Source of the DNA: Micropterix aruncella
Taxonomy: Eukaryota; Arthropoda; Insecta; Lepidoptera; Micropterigidae
Assembly (NCBI GenBank): GCA_944548615.1
Contig: OX155980.1
Span: 61,634,965-61,698,964 of the forward strand
Direction of reading: 5' to 3'
Length of the DNA: 64,000 bases
The notes under the pieces are model-generated. The model was not told the DNA's origin. It ran no database searches and saw only the letters and a list, made by a program, of their open reading frames with translations. Below are positions 44,624-55,972 of this stretch, piece by piece. The position numbers and the translations under genes are program-made. The first letter of the stretch is position 1. Every line of letters starts with the position of its first letter.

Positions 44624-45250
44624 CACCAATATCACCTTCCGTCTTCCTTGACCCGTAAACGGTCTTGTTTCTTCCAGAGCATCACTTAATTTGGTCAATT
44701 GGGTCTGACAACGTTCAGCTGTAGCAGTTGGACAAGGTTCCAGAAGCTCGTAGTTTATTACTCCTTTCCAATCCCACCATAAACACAGTGACACTTTCTT
44801 GGCATGAATATTCATTTTTGTAACTGATGTTGCTGGCTGATGTGGATTAACCTGTGCTTTCTGCCTTTAGGATTATTAAAAAAAATATACTTTTAATTAC
44901 CAGTAATGATTTTGTAAAAAAAATCTTTCATTTGTACCGAGAAATCAAATTCATGCAGATTCCAACTCTTCGGTTTTTGTTTCCTTCGGACAGTTTATGA
45001 GGAACCCATTTTCCTTCCTTCTGTATCTTGCCCATCGCATGCAATCGACATTACTTGGTGAGTAACTCCTAGCTATTCCGCAAGCTATTTTTGAGTTTGA
45101 CATGGATTTTCATCCAGTAAATCTTTAAATTCTTCATCTTCATATTGTTTTACTCCACCTTGAAGTAGAACGTCCTCAAGACTAAAAATCGCCATAACGA
45201 AATCTTGAAAACTAGTTTTTAGCATTGAATGACCCACAGAATGTTCACCC
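44624..45250 (-). pseudogene. Mariner transposase, N-terminal and middle part (split gene, 5' block)
   Basis: Reverse-strand pieces in order: YEDEEFKDLLDENPCQTQK and LGVTHQVMS (HTH region, 45030-45170), IQKEGKWVPHKLSEGNKNRR (about 45000), SRYK, NPHQPATSVTKMNIHAKKVS then LCLWWDWKGVINYELLEP, ATAERCQTQLTKLSDALEET and VILV (44626-44815). This is the usual mariner order, with the WWDxKGxxYYELL block before the second catalytic region. Frameshifts and stops occur in the HTH part. The gene stops at VILV, exactly where the 8.5-kb element begins, and resumes at 36080. Confidence 0.8.
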
Positions 45251-45711
45251 TAAGTAGAATTAATCAATTCCATATTTTGAGCCTCATTTTTTTTCCATTT
45301 AAAACAGAATAGAATGCGCAATGTGGTAAATCTTGTTTATCAACAACCATCTCTTAAAATTGTTGCACACGGAATGACAGCTTGTAAATGACTGAAACTT
45401 ATGTAATAAAAACAGCAATGACTAAGCTACAAATATCCAAAATGGCTGGCGATTTGGATGCGTCCAAAAATATTTTAATGCAACCAAATTCAGAGCCGAG
45501 TTTCTACTTGCACACCTAATAAAACTAAAAGAAGGAGAACAATAAAGTTTTAACAAAGAAAACAAAAAAGAAAGAAAACCAAAAAAGTCGTGAGGAAAAA
45601 ATCAAAATTCAAAAATATGAAATCAAATGTCAAATCATTCCTTATATTTAAATAAATAAAAGAAAAACTAATTTAAAAAACGCAAGAGCTGGCGCAATGG
45701 AGATTCGACTC
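45251..45711. other. No gene recognised
   Basis: AT-rich sequence that may include more of the mariner 5' end. Confidence 0.35.
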
Positions 45712-45832
45712 CTAGAATTCGCTGATGTAATACAAGAATTTCTCCAATAGGAATACACGAAGAAATTCCTTAAACACTCTTTCATTTCGTGCATTTTTGA
45801 TATTGTCAGGAAGTTGGTTGAACATGTTTCAG
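45712..45832 (-). pseudogene. Jockey-like LINE C-terminal end
   Basis: Read on the reverse strand: NMFNQLPDNIKNARNERVFK, then EFLRVFLLEKFLYYISEF and TAG at 45712-45714. The YNxLP...xxxFKxxLxxxLL ending is typical of Jockey/CR1 polyproteins. It is probably the end of the element whose RT lies at 46123-46407. Confidence 0.6.
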
Positions 45833-46122
45833 GGCCACATAATAATTTCAGGTTACTACTCTCTCGACCGCCGGGCGTACATCGAGGGCCCTAAAGACTA
45901 CCGTGAGCATCTCACATCCCGAAAACAAGGGATGGCACATTGCTTCTTTTCATAGAGCTTCTATCAGACGGCGGCTATCGATTGATGGCTATCGCATGCA
46001 TGCTTACGCCGTGCAAGCAGTCCAGCACCCAAGTCGTTTTCGCAATTTTATTGCTTGTGAACCGATCGCGCAGCGCAGGTCCCCCTCCAATGACAGCTTG
46101 TTTTTTTCTACAATACTTAGGT
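45833..46122 (-). other. Likely LINE interior, decayed
   Basis: Sits between the RT piece and the C-terminal end of a Jockey-like LINE. Longer frames run on the opposite strand and are not convincing. Confidence 0.35.
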
Positions 46123-46407
46123 TTATATCACGGAGGATGCCACTTGTGTCACCCGCAACGGGTATAATATTGGCCGAATTTTTGACAGATCACAGGACAA
46201 ATTGTTGACATAAATTAAGAAAATTAGCGGACCAAGTACTGAACCTTGAGGCACCCCCAGTAATATCTCACTGGTATTTGAACTGCAAGTAGTTTCGACC
46301 CTATTCCCTCTTCCCCTCTCCCCATTCAGATAGTTAACCAACTTACCGATTACAATACAATATAATGTACTCCAGTAGATAGGCATTCTTACGTTTGGAT
46401 GCGTCAC
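46123..46407 (-). pseudogene. Jockey-like LINE reverse transcriptase, motif B segment
   Basis: The reverse-strand frame contains ETTCSSNTSEILLGVPQGSV then LGPLIFLIYVNNLSCDL, the unmistakable VPQGSVLGPLLFLIYINDL block of Jockey/CR1 LINEs. Sequence before it and the YADD box after it are degraded. Confidence 0.8.
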
Positions 46408-48084
46408 AAAATTAAATTCTTTAAAACATAAATATCATGATAGTTGTCATAACTGTAATATTATATTCAATATTACCTGCATGCAAATAATGGTTTAAAA
46501 GTCAGGGAGATCAAAATATTCTAAGGGGCATATTTCCTGCGGTTTACGATCTCTTCCCAGCCCGCGACGCGATGCTTGACAAGCATGTTTAATCGTCTAG
46601 AGAGCCCCTAATATGGGTTAACTGTCAGAAAGATCAATATAGAAATGCTAAGTCCATAAAAAATTATCAAGATAAAAATATTTTACTGTCAAATCTAGCA
46701 ATGTGCCTTCGTAATTTTAAAAATAAATAAATGTAAAACAAGTTAGATATGAATGTCAACAGTCATAATACTATAATATTTATATTTTACAGATCCTCAG
46801 CATGGAAATAACTAAATACTTAACGACAAATCGCCGCAATCGCTTTTTTATACGCGATAAGTTTCTAAACTAGTCCTAGTAATTTTAATAATAGTACTGG
46901 ATTTTGTATGATTTTGCAGTTACTATATTTTAATAAACGTTCTTTCAATAAACTTTATCTAACTAATTTCTTCTATCTGCCAAATCATAGTTGAGATGAA
47001 TTGAGAGGTTACGTGTTAAGAAATCTTATAAAGAAGTCATAGTAGGTAATAGTTCGCTTTGTATGAATAATCGCATATGCATAATATAATGTCAATTCGC
47101 CGCAATCGCTTTTTATACGCTTATATGCCTATTAAAACTATCACAATATGTTGCAAGTTACTTACTTCTTTAAACTTTGATGATGGTCATGGATAGGGGA
47201 ACGGTAGGTGAACGGTAGTCGCCAGTGAAAGGTAGGGGAATAAATAAAACGCACATGCGAGTTTATTCTTCAAATCAATAATTTATTTTGTTTAAAAAAA
47301 ATATACAAAAAAGAAATCCTATTACTAGGTATATAATAATCGTTAGAGATTTATTTAGAAAGGTAATATAATGAGAACAATACAATACTTAAAAGCTGAC
47401 TTATACATAACAATAAAATTCTCATTTCCATATCAAATCCCATTTTTCTGTAATTTTAAATTTTGAAATTTCCCCTCGCTTGTATTTATTATCTAGTAAT
47501 GACATAGACTGCGCTATAAGAAGTAGACGGGCATTGCCGCCCAAAGTCTGACCATCGAATATCATCTGATTAGACGATCGGTTCCACGAAAGACGCTCGA
47601 TAAAAATACTATTTCTTGTAGCAAGGTCCATGAGCAATAACAGTTATATAGTATATTATGATCTATGTACAAACGTAAATTTCTTTGGAATGTATCTTAA
47701 GCGCGCTGGGGCTATAATATGGCACACGCTAGGTTCAAAAGGGCGTCGAGTTTTTGGCCACGTTTATCACATTAACACTTATTTTGGTAGAATATGTACA
47801 CTTATATCCTCATAAAAAATAGACAAACCAGCCCGAATAATTGACGCAGATTTGAAAATCGGTACAGTACAGCTATGCTGATGGACATACTGAAAGTCTC
47901 CGAGTGTGGGGGGTGGGTTGCTCGGGGACACATTGAGGAATAGCCGTACTCATTTTCAAAACTATGTGAAATATTTAAGCTGATTGTCTATTGTTAAGCT
48001 AATTTGCTCGGATTATTAGTCAAAATTGACATTCCCTGTATCATCGTCTTTGTTTTCGTTTGGTTTGATGTGGTAGATGTGATA
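46408..48084 (-). other. 3' flank of dan, AT-rich
   Basis: No conserved exon. TTTATT (AATAAA on the dan strand) occurs at 47485-47490, 47350-47355 and 47262-47267, any of which could end the dan transcript. Short shared words ATCGCCGCAATCGCTTTTT at 46838 and 47098 mark a small dispersed repeat. Confidence 0.4.
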
Positions 48085-49437
48085 CTACTTTCGCCTGCTG
48101 ACGCGGTCCGATTTGGGGTTGGCGGTTTGAGCGGTCTTGCGTTCGGCGCGCGCGCGGATGTTGCCGAGAAGGGCCTTGAGCTGGAAGACCTGCATGCGCG
48201 TGACGCTGGGGTCCTGGCAGGACTCGAGCCACTTGAGGAACTTGTCGCCGTGGTCGAGCGCCTCGGCAACCTCGCACTCGCACTCGTTCTCGGTGTTGTC
48301 GCGCTGCTGCTCGCCGTCCGGCGCCGACGCCTTAGCGGCGTCCGCGGCGTCGGCCGAGTTGTTGTTGAAGAGGAGGTTGTCGAGGACGGTGCGCGCTTTC
48401 GACTGGCTCTTGGCCAGCTCGTCTTCGGGCTCCGGCTGCGGCGCCGGCGCCGGCGGCAGCGGCGGCGGCGGCGCGACGACTTCGGCGGGTTGCTCTTGCG
48501 GCGGCGCGGCTGACGGTTGCTCCACCGGAGCGGCGGCCGCGGTCACGTCGCCGCCGAATTGCTTGTAGTACTGCCAGAACCAAGAGTCTTTGTTGAGCGT
48601 CTCCGTGATCGGCTTCAGCGTCTCTTTCACCGGCTGCGGCTGCAGCTGCGGTTGCGGTTGCGTCGCACTTCTCGCCGTCGTGAAGTCCATCATCGCCTGC
48701 TGCGTCTTCAGCCAGTACCAAAACACGTCGTCAACCGGCGGTTCCTTCGGGTATTTCGCCGCCCACAAGGCATCGCTGTAGTGCGTCTTGTACTGCTTCG
48801 AGCTCGAAGTCGTCGCCGTGGAAGCGGCGTGGCTGCTGCTCGGTTTCGAAGAACGTATGGAACGCAGCGCCTTCGCACCGGATATCGTGTTGGACAGCGA
48901 CGTCAGATTCGGATTCAGCTGAGCGATCAAACTCAAGTTTGTAGCGATTTCGTTGAAGCTCAAACCCAAGTTTCCGTGCGCCAAGCTCAAGTGACTCAAC
49001 GGACTGATCGCCGACATGGACATCGCTGCGCCCAAATCGGGCTGCTTAGCCGGTTTCTCCTTGCCGATTAGGTTGTTGAGCAGTTCGGTGTTGAATCGAC
49101 TCAAATCCGCCTTCGTTTTCGACATTTCTCCGTCGTCGTGCTTCTCCTTATCGGCGCCTCCGGAGAGATCCAACCCGTTATCCTCGCACATACTTTCGTA
49201 TTTGATCCTTTTCTCCAGCGGGGCGTCCATCGCTTTGTCGGTGTCTGGCGTAGACTGCCTCGACGACATGTAGCGCAGCTTGTCTTCGTTCTTGCACCAG
49301 CCGCGCAGCGTTGATTCGGGCACCCCGATGTCCCTCGCCACGGAGGCTTTGCTCTCGCCGTCGTTGACCCTCTGAATCGCCTCGATTTTGTCGCTGGCAG
49401 TCAAAGCGCGCATGGGACGCTTGCCTTTCGCAGCCAT
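48085..49437 (-). CDS. dan: Distal antenna (pipsqueak-domain nuclear regulator)
   Basis: Complete 450-residue frame from ATG 49437 to TAG at 48085-48087. Residues 8-58 form a pipsqueak/CENP-B-type helix-turn-helix: RALTASDKIEAIQRVNDGES, then KASVARDIGVPESTLRGWCK. In Drosophila, Dan acts in the nucleus in antennal identity and retinal development; this role is carried over by similarity. Other visible parts: acidic/basic linker 59-115; Leu/Ser/Asn-rich 140-195; Trp-rich block 222-248 (ALWAAKYP...VFWYWLKTQQ); second Trp-rich block 283-296 (KDSWFWQYYKQFGG); Ala/Pro/Glu-rich low-complexity 298-345; predicted helical end 395-434 (GDKFLKWLESCQDPSVTRMQ). The coding part is a single exon, strongly GC-biased compared with surroundings, which produces many long false frames on both strands. 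The start is supported by a splice acceptor 13 bases upstream. Confidence 0.9.
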   Translation of the reverse strand: MAAKGKRPMRALTASDKIEAIQRVNDGESKASVARDIGVPESTLRGWCKNEDKLRYMSSRQSTPDTDKAMDAPLEKRIKYESMCEDNGLDLSGGADKEKHDDGEMSKTKADLSRFNTELLNNLIGKEKPAKQPDLGAAMSMSAISPLSHLSLAHGNLGLSFNEIATNLSLIAQLNPNLTSLSNTISGAKALRSIRSSKPSSSHAASTATTSSSKQYKTHYSDALWAAKYPKEPPVDDVFWYWLKTQQAMMDFTTARSATQPQPQLQPQPVKETLKPITETLNKDSWFWQYYKQFGGDVTAAAAPVEQPSAAPPQEQPAEVVAPPPPLPPAPAPQPEPEDELAKSQSKARTVLDNLLFNNNSADAADAAKASAPDGEQQRDNTENECECEVAEALDHGDKFLKWLESCQDPSVTRMQVFQLKALLGNIRARAERKTAQTANPKSDRVSRRK

Positions 49438-49450
49438 TTTTCACAAACAC

Positions 49451-49511
49451 CTGAAAAAAACAGATCAACATTAAACGCTGCCCGCTCGCAAGTAAAAAAA
49501 AACTCCCTTAC
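49451..49511 (-). other. dan: Probable short intron in the dan 5' untranslated region
   Basis: On the reverse strand a GTAAGG donor begins at 49511 and a CTGTTTTTTTCAG acceptor ends at 49451, giving a 61-base intron just before the start codon. Lengths near 60 bases are common in insects. No transcript evidence is available. Confidence 0.5.
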
Positions 49512-49599
49512 TTTAAATAATTCTCAGCAACAACATCCAGGAATGCACACACTCTTTTCACCCAATCTCACAATTGTTGTTTTTTATTTTCGTTTGGTT

Positions 49600-49760
49600 A
49601 ATAATTTCGCGAACGACGTAATTCGTAAGACGACCGCTCGGCGCGGACCCTAGCACACGACTGACCCGACCGGCGGCGAAGATTGCGACTGGCGGAGTGT
49701 GTCAGTCAGTTGAGTTGCCGAGTCGCCCGCGAGCCACAAGTCGCAACACCCACACTGCAA
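49600..49760 (-). promoter_or_regulatory. dan: CpG-rich dan promoter region
   Basis: A sharp CpG-rich block (GGTCGGGTCAGTCGTGTGCT, CCGCGCCGAGCGGTCG on the dan strand) lies 160-320 bases upstream of the ATG in otherwise AT-rich DNA. No TATA box was seen; several TCAGT-type initiator words occur. The transcription start is not fixed. Confidence 0.45.
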
Positions 49761-49769
49761 CCGCGCGGG

Positions 49770-51329
49770 GTGGACTTTCGCAAATGTCTACAATCGTACT
49801 TTTAAATTTATTTCATTTGGAAATCCTACAGCGTTATAGACTAATGAAATTAAACAGTTTAACAGAGTACAATGCCCATGAATGATTTCCACAAATTAAT
49901 GTAAACAGCATTTTAAACTTGATAGAAAGGAATTCGAATTATAGTGTCATGAATTGAAGTTAGTGTTTGAGGGTGAGTGCGAAAGATAAATGAAATTTGT
50001 CAATATACATTATATGGTATGACATTGTAGGAACTTAATGCTCTGTTGAAATAAGCATTTTAAAAATAATTCGTGTTTTATATGAAAATATGAATATGAA
50101 ACGAAACTCTACTAATCAACCATATGTTCCATATGTTCCACCAACCAACCATATGGTAACCAACCATATCTTCACAACCATATCGTCCGGTTTTCTTTAT
50201 GCCTGTCCGGTCAATAAAACCGGACAATTAAAACTCGTGTAATATCTGGCACTTACGCTTGTGCCGACAACAGACAAGTAGGAACTAGGATTCCTAATAT
50301 TTGGTGTATTTTTTTAAAACAATACAGCAGCTTATTATTTTTTTGAAAATCGTGCTGTATGTGTGTATTATTCCTATATTTAATGTTTTTATGGAACGAA
50401 TCTTAAGCGTCATGGGAAAGTGTCTCACAGTAAACAATGTAAAAATAAATTGTGCGGTTTGTTAGATGCCAATGAGAGATAGATGAAACAAGCTTTATTC
50501 TGCAGCCAAATAGTTCAATTTTTAAATATTGTAATGATGTTTGATAAAATGTTTTTGCAAGTGGCCAGCTGAAAATTTCAGTGTAATCTATGTATTTATT
50601 GAAATGCGAAAATTTATAACTGGCCCTATGCTGATTATTATGTCCTACTATCTGTATGCACTGCACTGATTTTCTTAAATAAAATAAAATGAAAAAGAAT
50701 ATCTGTCACACTTGTAAATATCAAAAACCTGCCGTGAGACGGCGCGCGCGCAAGAATGCAAACTGCAAACAACAGTCAACGTTCACAACAGACTGTCGAA
50801 GACCATTTAGTTTTTTCATTAATAATTTTACATTTGGCAACGTTCCGTGCATTTTCGTTTGCTACCTAGCTTTTGCCCACTGGCCACTTCGTGCGGCAGA
50901 ATCGTTGCGGTGACCGCGGTGTTGCCGAGCGTGATGTGAGTGGTGGGAGAGGGTGAGAAACAGGTGTGCGATCAAGCGTGCCTATGGTCGATCATAGGTC
51001 AAAGGAACGCTTACGAATCAATAGCTCTCTTTTCCACAATTGCCATTTTGAGTGCGAGGAAAAGATAGAGACACTACTGTGTTTAATAAACTCGGCCAGC
51101 GGTAGCGACTGTCAGACAACAGTCAAAACAACTGATTCAAATAATTGGCCGTAATAGTGTTAAAATGCTTCGCTCGACAAAACTGTTAACGATAATAACC
51201 CTCACCACTAATGGCACTCTGCTGTATCTAAGTTCAAAAGAGCCACTGAGAAAAAAACGGAATTATTTAGGCAAATTAATATAAACTAATTACATAGTAA
51301 CGTTGAATATGTATGCTATTAAATTGCTC
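49770..51329. other. Upstream of dan, no gene recognised
   Basis: An ACCATAT word is repeated at 50120-50185. The stretch 50470-50535 (GCTTTATTCTGCAGCCAAAT then AGTTCAATTTTTAAA) matches 60070-60115, so it is a dispersed repeat. 50740-51130 is mixed, with no convincing frame. Confidence 0.4.
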
Positions 51330-51823
51330 AACTCCATAGTACATTACTACAATCGGACCTCAAAAAGTTCGAAGTCTTCCAAATGCGATGCTTGAGGCAG
51401 ATTCTTGGTGTCTCACTCCGCGACCGAATTCGAAACGAGACCATTAGAGAAAGATGCGATCTAGTAACAACGATCGCAGAAGAAGTACAAAAACGTCGAC
51501 TACGATGGTTCGGCCATGTTTGCCGAATGAACGACAATCGCTTGCCACGTAAACTTCTTTGGCGAGACCGTCCGACAGAATGGAGAATTCGGCGATCGGC
51601 ACCGAAGAAAACCTGGCTAAATAACATCAAAGACGACCTTAAAAATCAACGATTGTCGGCTAGGGATGCTCGAGACGTGGCAAAAAATCGTCAAGAATGG
51701 AAGCGAATCGTGAATGGAGTAAGAGATCCAGCGGCACCGACAGCAGCGTATTGGCTGCGAGGGCGACCCCCTCCCCAATCGCCGGCTACGGAATAAATAA
51801 TAATAATAATAAACATTTTGGCA
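51330..51823 (+). pseudogene. RTE-like LINE, C-terminal end (family L-ATT, copy 1)
   Basis: The frame from about 51349 reads QMRCLRQILGVSLRDRIRNE, RRLRWFGHVCRMNDNRLPRK, LLWRDRPTEWR, KKTWLNNIKDDLKNQRLSAR and DARDVAKNRQEWKRIVNGVR, then TAA-terminated after PPPQSPATE. The sequence RRLRWxGHVxRM...W...DL...A.DR..WR is the usual end of RTE/CR1-like polyproteins. An AAT triplet tail follows (51795-51815). The upstream RT is missing. A near-identical protein is encoded at 60129-62059. Confidence 0.75.
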
Positions 51824-51829
51824 ACCCAT

Positions 51830-52425
51830 TTGCGCCAGCGGAATAGCATTGACGGCCAAACTAATAGCAATTTATTTGGCCAGCTGTATGAACATTCATA
51901 GTGAATGATTATAAAATCTGATTGATTATAAATCCTAATTATTTAACCAATGAAAAACGTTATAAGATTCAATTATTAGTGCCATCTATCGCATTTTTTA
52001 TATAGGCTGATTATATCATAGAAATAATACGGAGAAATAGAATGCCATCTAATAATTTATCTCAATATTAAAGTGCGCCATTATCACGTATTGAAACCTG
52101 TATAACAGATTAAAAATTGTCATCTTTATGTAAATAATAATAAAATAATAAGAGCTATGATTTCAAAATTCGTTTGTTATTACATTATTATTTTAATCCG
52201 AGATAAGGATACCGTATAGGCGTGTTTAGAGCGCCATGTGTAAAGCGCCGCCTTACTGGTATACCGCGAACGCCGCCATGTTGAATATAAAAGAATATTA
52301 ATATATTTTTGGAACTATGAGTGGCATCTACACGTTGCATTTCGTAGTAAAATCCTAGCGGCCATTTCGTAGTACTCCATCGAGTAATCTAATACCTATA
52401 TAATCAATTATAGTAATTTAAAAAA
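51830..52425 (+). mobile_element. MITE family M1, copy 3 (left end missing)
   Basis: Shares GACGGCCAAACTAATAGCAA, GTGCCATCTATCGCATTTT, AATAATACGGAG, CGTATAGGCGTG, CATCTACACGTTGCATT and the terminal TATATAATCAAT with 26375-27025, in the same order and direction. Its left part is replaced by the LINE at 51330. Confidence 0.7.
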
Positions 52426-52440
52426 TAATAATCGTACTAT

Positions 52441-52840
52441 CGTAGTCGATTATCGTACAGGTGGCACATCGACGGCTGGACGCTGTTCGCAAAATGTCCC
52501 CCTGCCTGCCCCCTCGTCACCCTCATTGGTCCCCCGCCCCACCGCGTCGCGCCGATATCCACAGTCGACCGCCCCCCCCCCCCCTTGTCCGTCAGTCGCG
52601 ACCAGTCCCGTTTCGCGCTAACTATCCCCTACGAGGCGCAACGCCCGCGACCGCCCGCGGACAAGGGTCGCGACTTTGGGAAGTTTCCACAAATTGGATA
52701 TTCGCGAAGCCTATTGAACGGTCGCGGACGTTTCGGGTGGGAGTAAACTGGATAGCTATTTGTCCGTATTCGCTTTCTCTTTTGCTTCTTTGTTTGCTTG
52801 CTTGGGCGAATTTCATTTCTCGATTACGCATAAAATAGTG
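52441..52840. other. GC-rich island with poly-C tract
   Basis: The block is rich in CpG, Pro/Arg codons and a 15-base C run near 52571. A 125-codon plus frame and a 69-codon minus frame cross it; neither has a recognised domain. It resembles a promoter or first exon, or a foreign repeat; undecided. Confidence 0.35.
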
Positions 52841-53523
52841 GACTTATTATTTTCGACCTATGAAACTTTATGTCGATAGTTACTGTCATAATCTTTGTAT
52901 AGTCTTGTTTGCGGACTCTATGCGTAATCACGAATTAAACACATCGCACAACGCTTGCGGTTCGCATGTTTACCAATATTAATAACCCCCACATTGTTTA
53001 CGGCCGGTTTACACTGAGAAAAATATGTAATAAACGGAAATACTCATATTTCAACAAGGATTACGTATATAACGCGGAATGTGGTCCATACGTATGAGTT
53101 AACATGACGCGTAACGGTGTTGGCGTGACGGTGCTTACTGTGTCGCAATGTTAAAACATAATGTTATGTCATTAAGTCGCGACCTTGTGATCTCGCTTCT
53201 AACCTGACAGATTGTAGTAGTATACTTACGGTTATAGTCGGACACTTGAATCACGATGAAACTACAGTATACTGTTATTTCCGTATTAACCCTTGGAGTA
53301 AATGGGTATTTTCATTGATGCATCTGTCTCTTTTGCAGGATTTTCGGCGACATCGACCTTAAAGTACTATAACTACGAAACTACTACACCAATCATAAAA
53401 AGAACAACTGCACAATGATTGCATTGAAATTTCGAATATAGAATATTGAAATATCATTTTGTAAAACAATTAGATCCTTAATTATGAATAAATATGGGAA
53501 CGTCAAAGAAGTGAAAAAAACGC
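52841..53523. other. No gene recognised
   Basis: Moderately AT-rich sequence without supported features. Confidence 0.4.
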
Positions 53524-53600
53524 GGAACCAGATCTGGTCGTATGATACTCAACGGATAATTGTTTCAGAACCAGATTTGGTCGTATCATACTCAACGGGT
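53524..53600. repeat. Direct repeat with palindromic core
   Basis: GGAACCAGATCTGGTCGTAT then GATACTCAACGG at 53524 recurs at 53567 as AGAACCAGATTTGGTCGTAT then CATACTCAACGG, 43-44 bases apart. The first copy contains the palindrome ACCAGATCTGGT. Confidence 0.65.
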
Positions 53601-53939
53601 TAACCGTAAGATTATTTCCTTATTAGCCGTACTTGATACATATAATCGAGTAATGGAATTTCAACAAAACCTTGTAATTCTACAAAATTACGATTGAAAC
53701 ATTGTTATTCTTAGTTTCGTAGCCCCGAGACGGTTTGCTGAATCAAATCGGTAATGTATGTAGAGGTTGGAATAACCCAATGTTCTCTTAGATATAACAA
53801 TACAAAACTTTAGTTAGATAACATTAGTTTTTTTATAGCATTAGATATAGATATTAGATAGCAAGTTTTTATAGCATGCATTTTTTATGCATTTTTATAG
53901 CATATTAGATAGCAAGTTTTTTATCTGTTTGAGAGGTCT

Positions 53940-54345
53940 GCCTAAATTTTGTAGGGGTTTTTGTCATTGCACCCGTCCGTTGTTATGAGATGATCTATCG
54001 AAGTCATGTTGGTGGAAGCATTTGGCGCCATGTCATTGACAATATTTTCGAATATAGCATTTTGTTTCACAAACCAATGACGGAATAATCGGTTTTCTCC
54101 AACAAATGCTTCAGACCCTTAGTTATACCTTCGGCTTGCTGATCACCCATGACGACAATTTTCCTGGCATTAATTGGTGGGACATCATTAAAAGGCGGTA
54201 TGACCATGATGGAATCGTTTATTGATAATGGATTGTTGTCAAAGTCGTCGTTTCCAATTACGGGATTATCATTCAAAAAGGTGCACCGAATATTCGGCAA
54301 CTATTCAGTATTCACCGCATTCGCCGCTTATTACATTCTTTAAAT
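53940..54345 (-). pseudogene. Possible SGNH-like open-frame remnant of a retroelement
   Basis: The reverse-strand frame 54067-54300 contains NARKIVVMGDQQAEGITKGL then KHLLEKTDYSVIGL. After a frame break, downstream reads KQNAIFENIVNDMAPNAST and ends near GCNDKNPYKI. A KIVVxGDQQxxGL...L, then KPxA...V, then GGTNDxNP-like order is a pattern I associate with SGNH/GDSL-type domains on some insect repeats. The GD dipeptide is present, but the GGTND block is altered to GCND. Dead copy; assignment tentative. Confidence 0.3.
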
Positions 54346-55623
54346 TATACATCGCGTTACAAGAATAATGTAAATTGGCATAAAAAGTTTGTTTTCGAGT
54401 AAAATTAAGAATTTGAATTTGCACCTCAGATCCTGGGAATCCAAAAAAGTGTTTTCTGGAAATGTATGTATGTGTATCGGTACCCTCTTGCAGACACTAC
54501 CAAATTATATACAAAAATAGTTTATCCTAACGTCGAGATTTAAAAAGTTAATGAGGGATATCCACACTTAAATTTCTAAAAAGCAGCCTTTTCGAAACTA
54601 AAAAAAACAAAAAATCCATTGACAGCGGTCTTATAAAAATAAGTGCGAAATGCCCATCTAGAGAATCATATATCGTGGACTACAAGCCGTTGAAAATATA
54701 CACAAAACGTAGTACACAAAAAAACTTGAATGTATATTTGAAGATGTACTATTAATCAGATTAGAAATTAAAGTCCTTCGAGGGGAAAGATTCCAAAAAC
54801 ATGATAAAGATTATTGAGAAAGGAAAACGTAGCCCGCCAAAAATTACCGTCAATTACGCTATAATCTTGGATATAATGAAGAAAGAAATTATAATTTGTG
54901 ATCAATAAATTATATGTCGGATGCTATTTTGGAGTTCCATATTTAAGGCTTAGAAATGATTGACTGGTATCTTTTTCGAGCACCAGATTTTCCAACTATT
55001 TCTAAACAAAAGGATGATAATACCTTTCCTTTATGGTATTTCAAAACTTAATAAAAAGAAGCACATTTCTTCTCGGACCTTGAAGGCATACTTAAAAAAC
55101 ACATTGGAGTTCCAGCAGTGCTGGAAAGTGGAAATATTTCCGAAGACATGTTTATTTATTTATTTATTTATTTAGTTAGTTAAGTAACAGCATGAACTTA
55201 TAATTAGATATATAATTCTTTAAAAAAACATGTTCTTATGCCGATTATAACTTACGCCGTTCGAAATTATTTGAAAAATATTTTACAAACTAAATTATGA
55301 AACAAAAAATACATCCGTAAATATTTATTACTTGAGAGAAAACGGATCTATACCGCGCGGAAATAGTCGACAGTCCTCCTGACGCATTTGTAGACGGCCA
55401 ATGTAACTTTGCCGAAAATGTAACTTTGCCGGGAGAACTCATCGTCCAAGTCCACGCGGCAAGGACTCATCCCCACCAACCAAAAAATGTCAAATGACCG
55501 CAAAAGTTGTAGAGTTAACCGCAGACATATGTATATAAATCATACTTATACAACATAAATTCAAAGTAAGTAAATGGGAATTCATATATAAATGGTATTA
55601 TTTTTATACATCCATATTACAAA
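54346..55623. other. AT-rich, no gene recognised
   Basis: An ATTT tetranucleotide run lies near 55152-55175. Nothing else supported. Confidence 0.4.
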
Positions 55624-55833
55624 TCAATAATTACTTGCAGTTGTCGCTGCTGCTTCAAGAGCGGATCGCACTGCCGATTTTAGACTAATTGTGTTTCTAC
55701 TATAAATGTCAAGCTCTGTGAGTTGATGATTATATGTACGTGGCAATCGGTTAAGCATTGAATTCCGCGTGTAGTTGGAATATCGTCTCGGGGGTTCGAA
55801 TAACTGTATAGATCGGGTTTTACGTTGCGGCAC
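55624..55833 (-). pseudogene. LINE C-terminal fragment
   Basis: RKTRSIQLFEPPRRYSNYTR then NSMLNRLPRTYNHQLTEL and SLKSAVRSALE resembles the end of Jockey-like polyproteins (R...P..RT....SxxxRxPxxYNxL......SxxxFK). Moderate evidence only. Confidence 0.4.
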
Positions 55834-55850
55834 CTTCAGAGCGATGCTCG

Positions 55851-55972
55851 AAACTAGGTATGGGTTATCCAGCTCAAAATCGCTGTATGCAAAACTAGGT
55901 ATGGGCTATCCAGCTCAAAATTGCTGTATGCAAAACTACGTATGGGCTATTCAGCTCAAAATTGCAAAATTG
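55851..55972. repeat. Tandem repeat, 41-bp unit, three copies
   Basis: AAACTAGGTATGGGCTATCC then AGCTCAAAATTGCTGTATGC starts at 55851, 55892 and 55933. Confidence 0.85.

Noticed and set aside
45690..45730. GGAGATTCGACTCC considered as a tRNA T-arm
   Set aside because: No matching acceptor, D or anticodon arms could be placed around it.
48004..48721. Long frames on the + strand and in other minus frames (up to 184 codons) across 48.0-49.3 kb
   Set aside because: They overlap the conserved dan coding region and consist of low-complexity Arg/Gly/Ala runs caused by its GC-rich codons.
52461..52838. 125-codon Pro/Arg-rich frame
   Set aside because: Follows the GC-rich composition, has frames on both strands and no domain.
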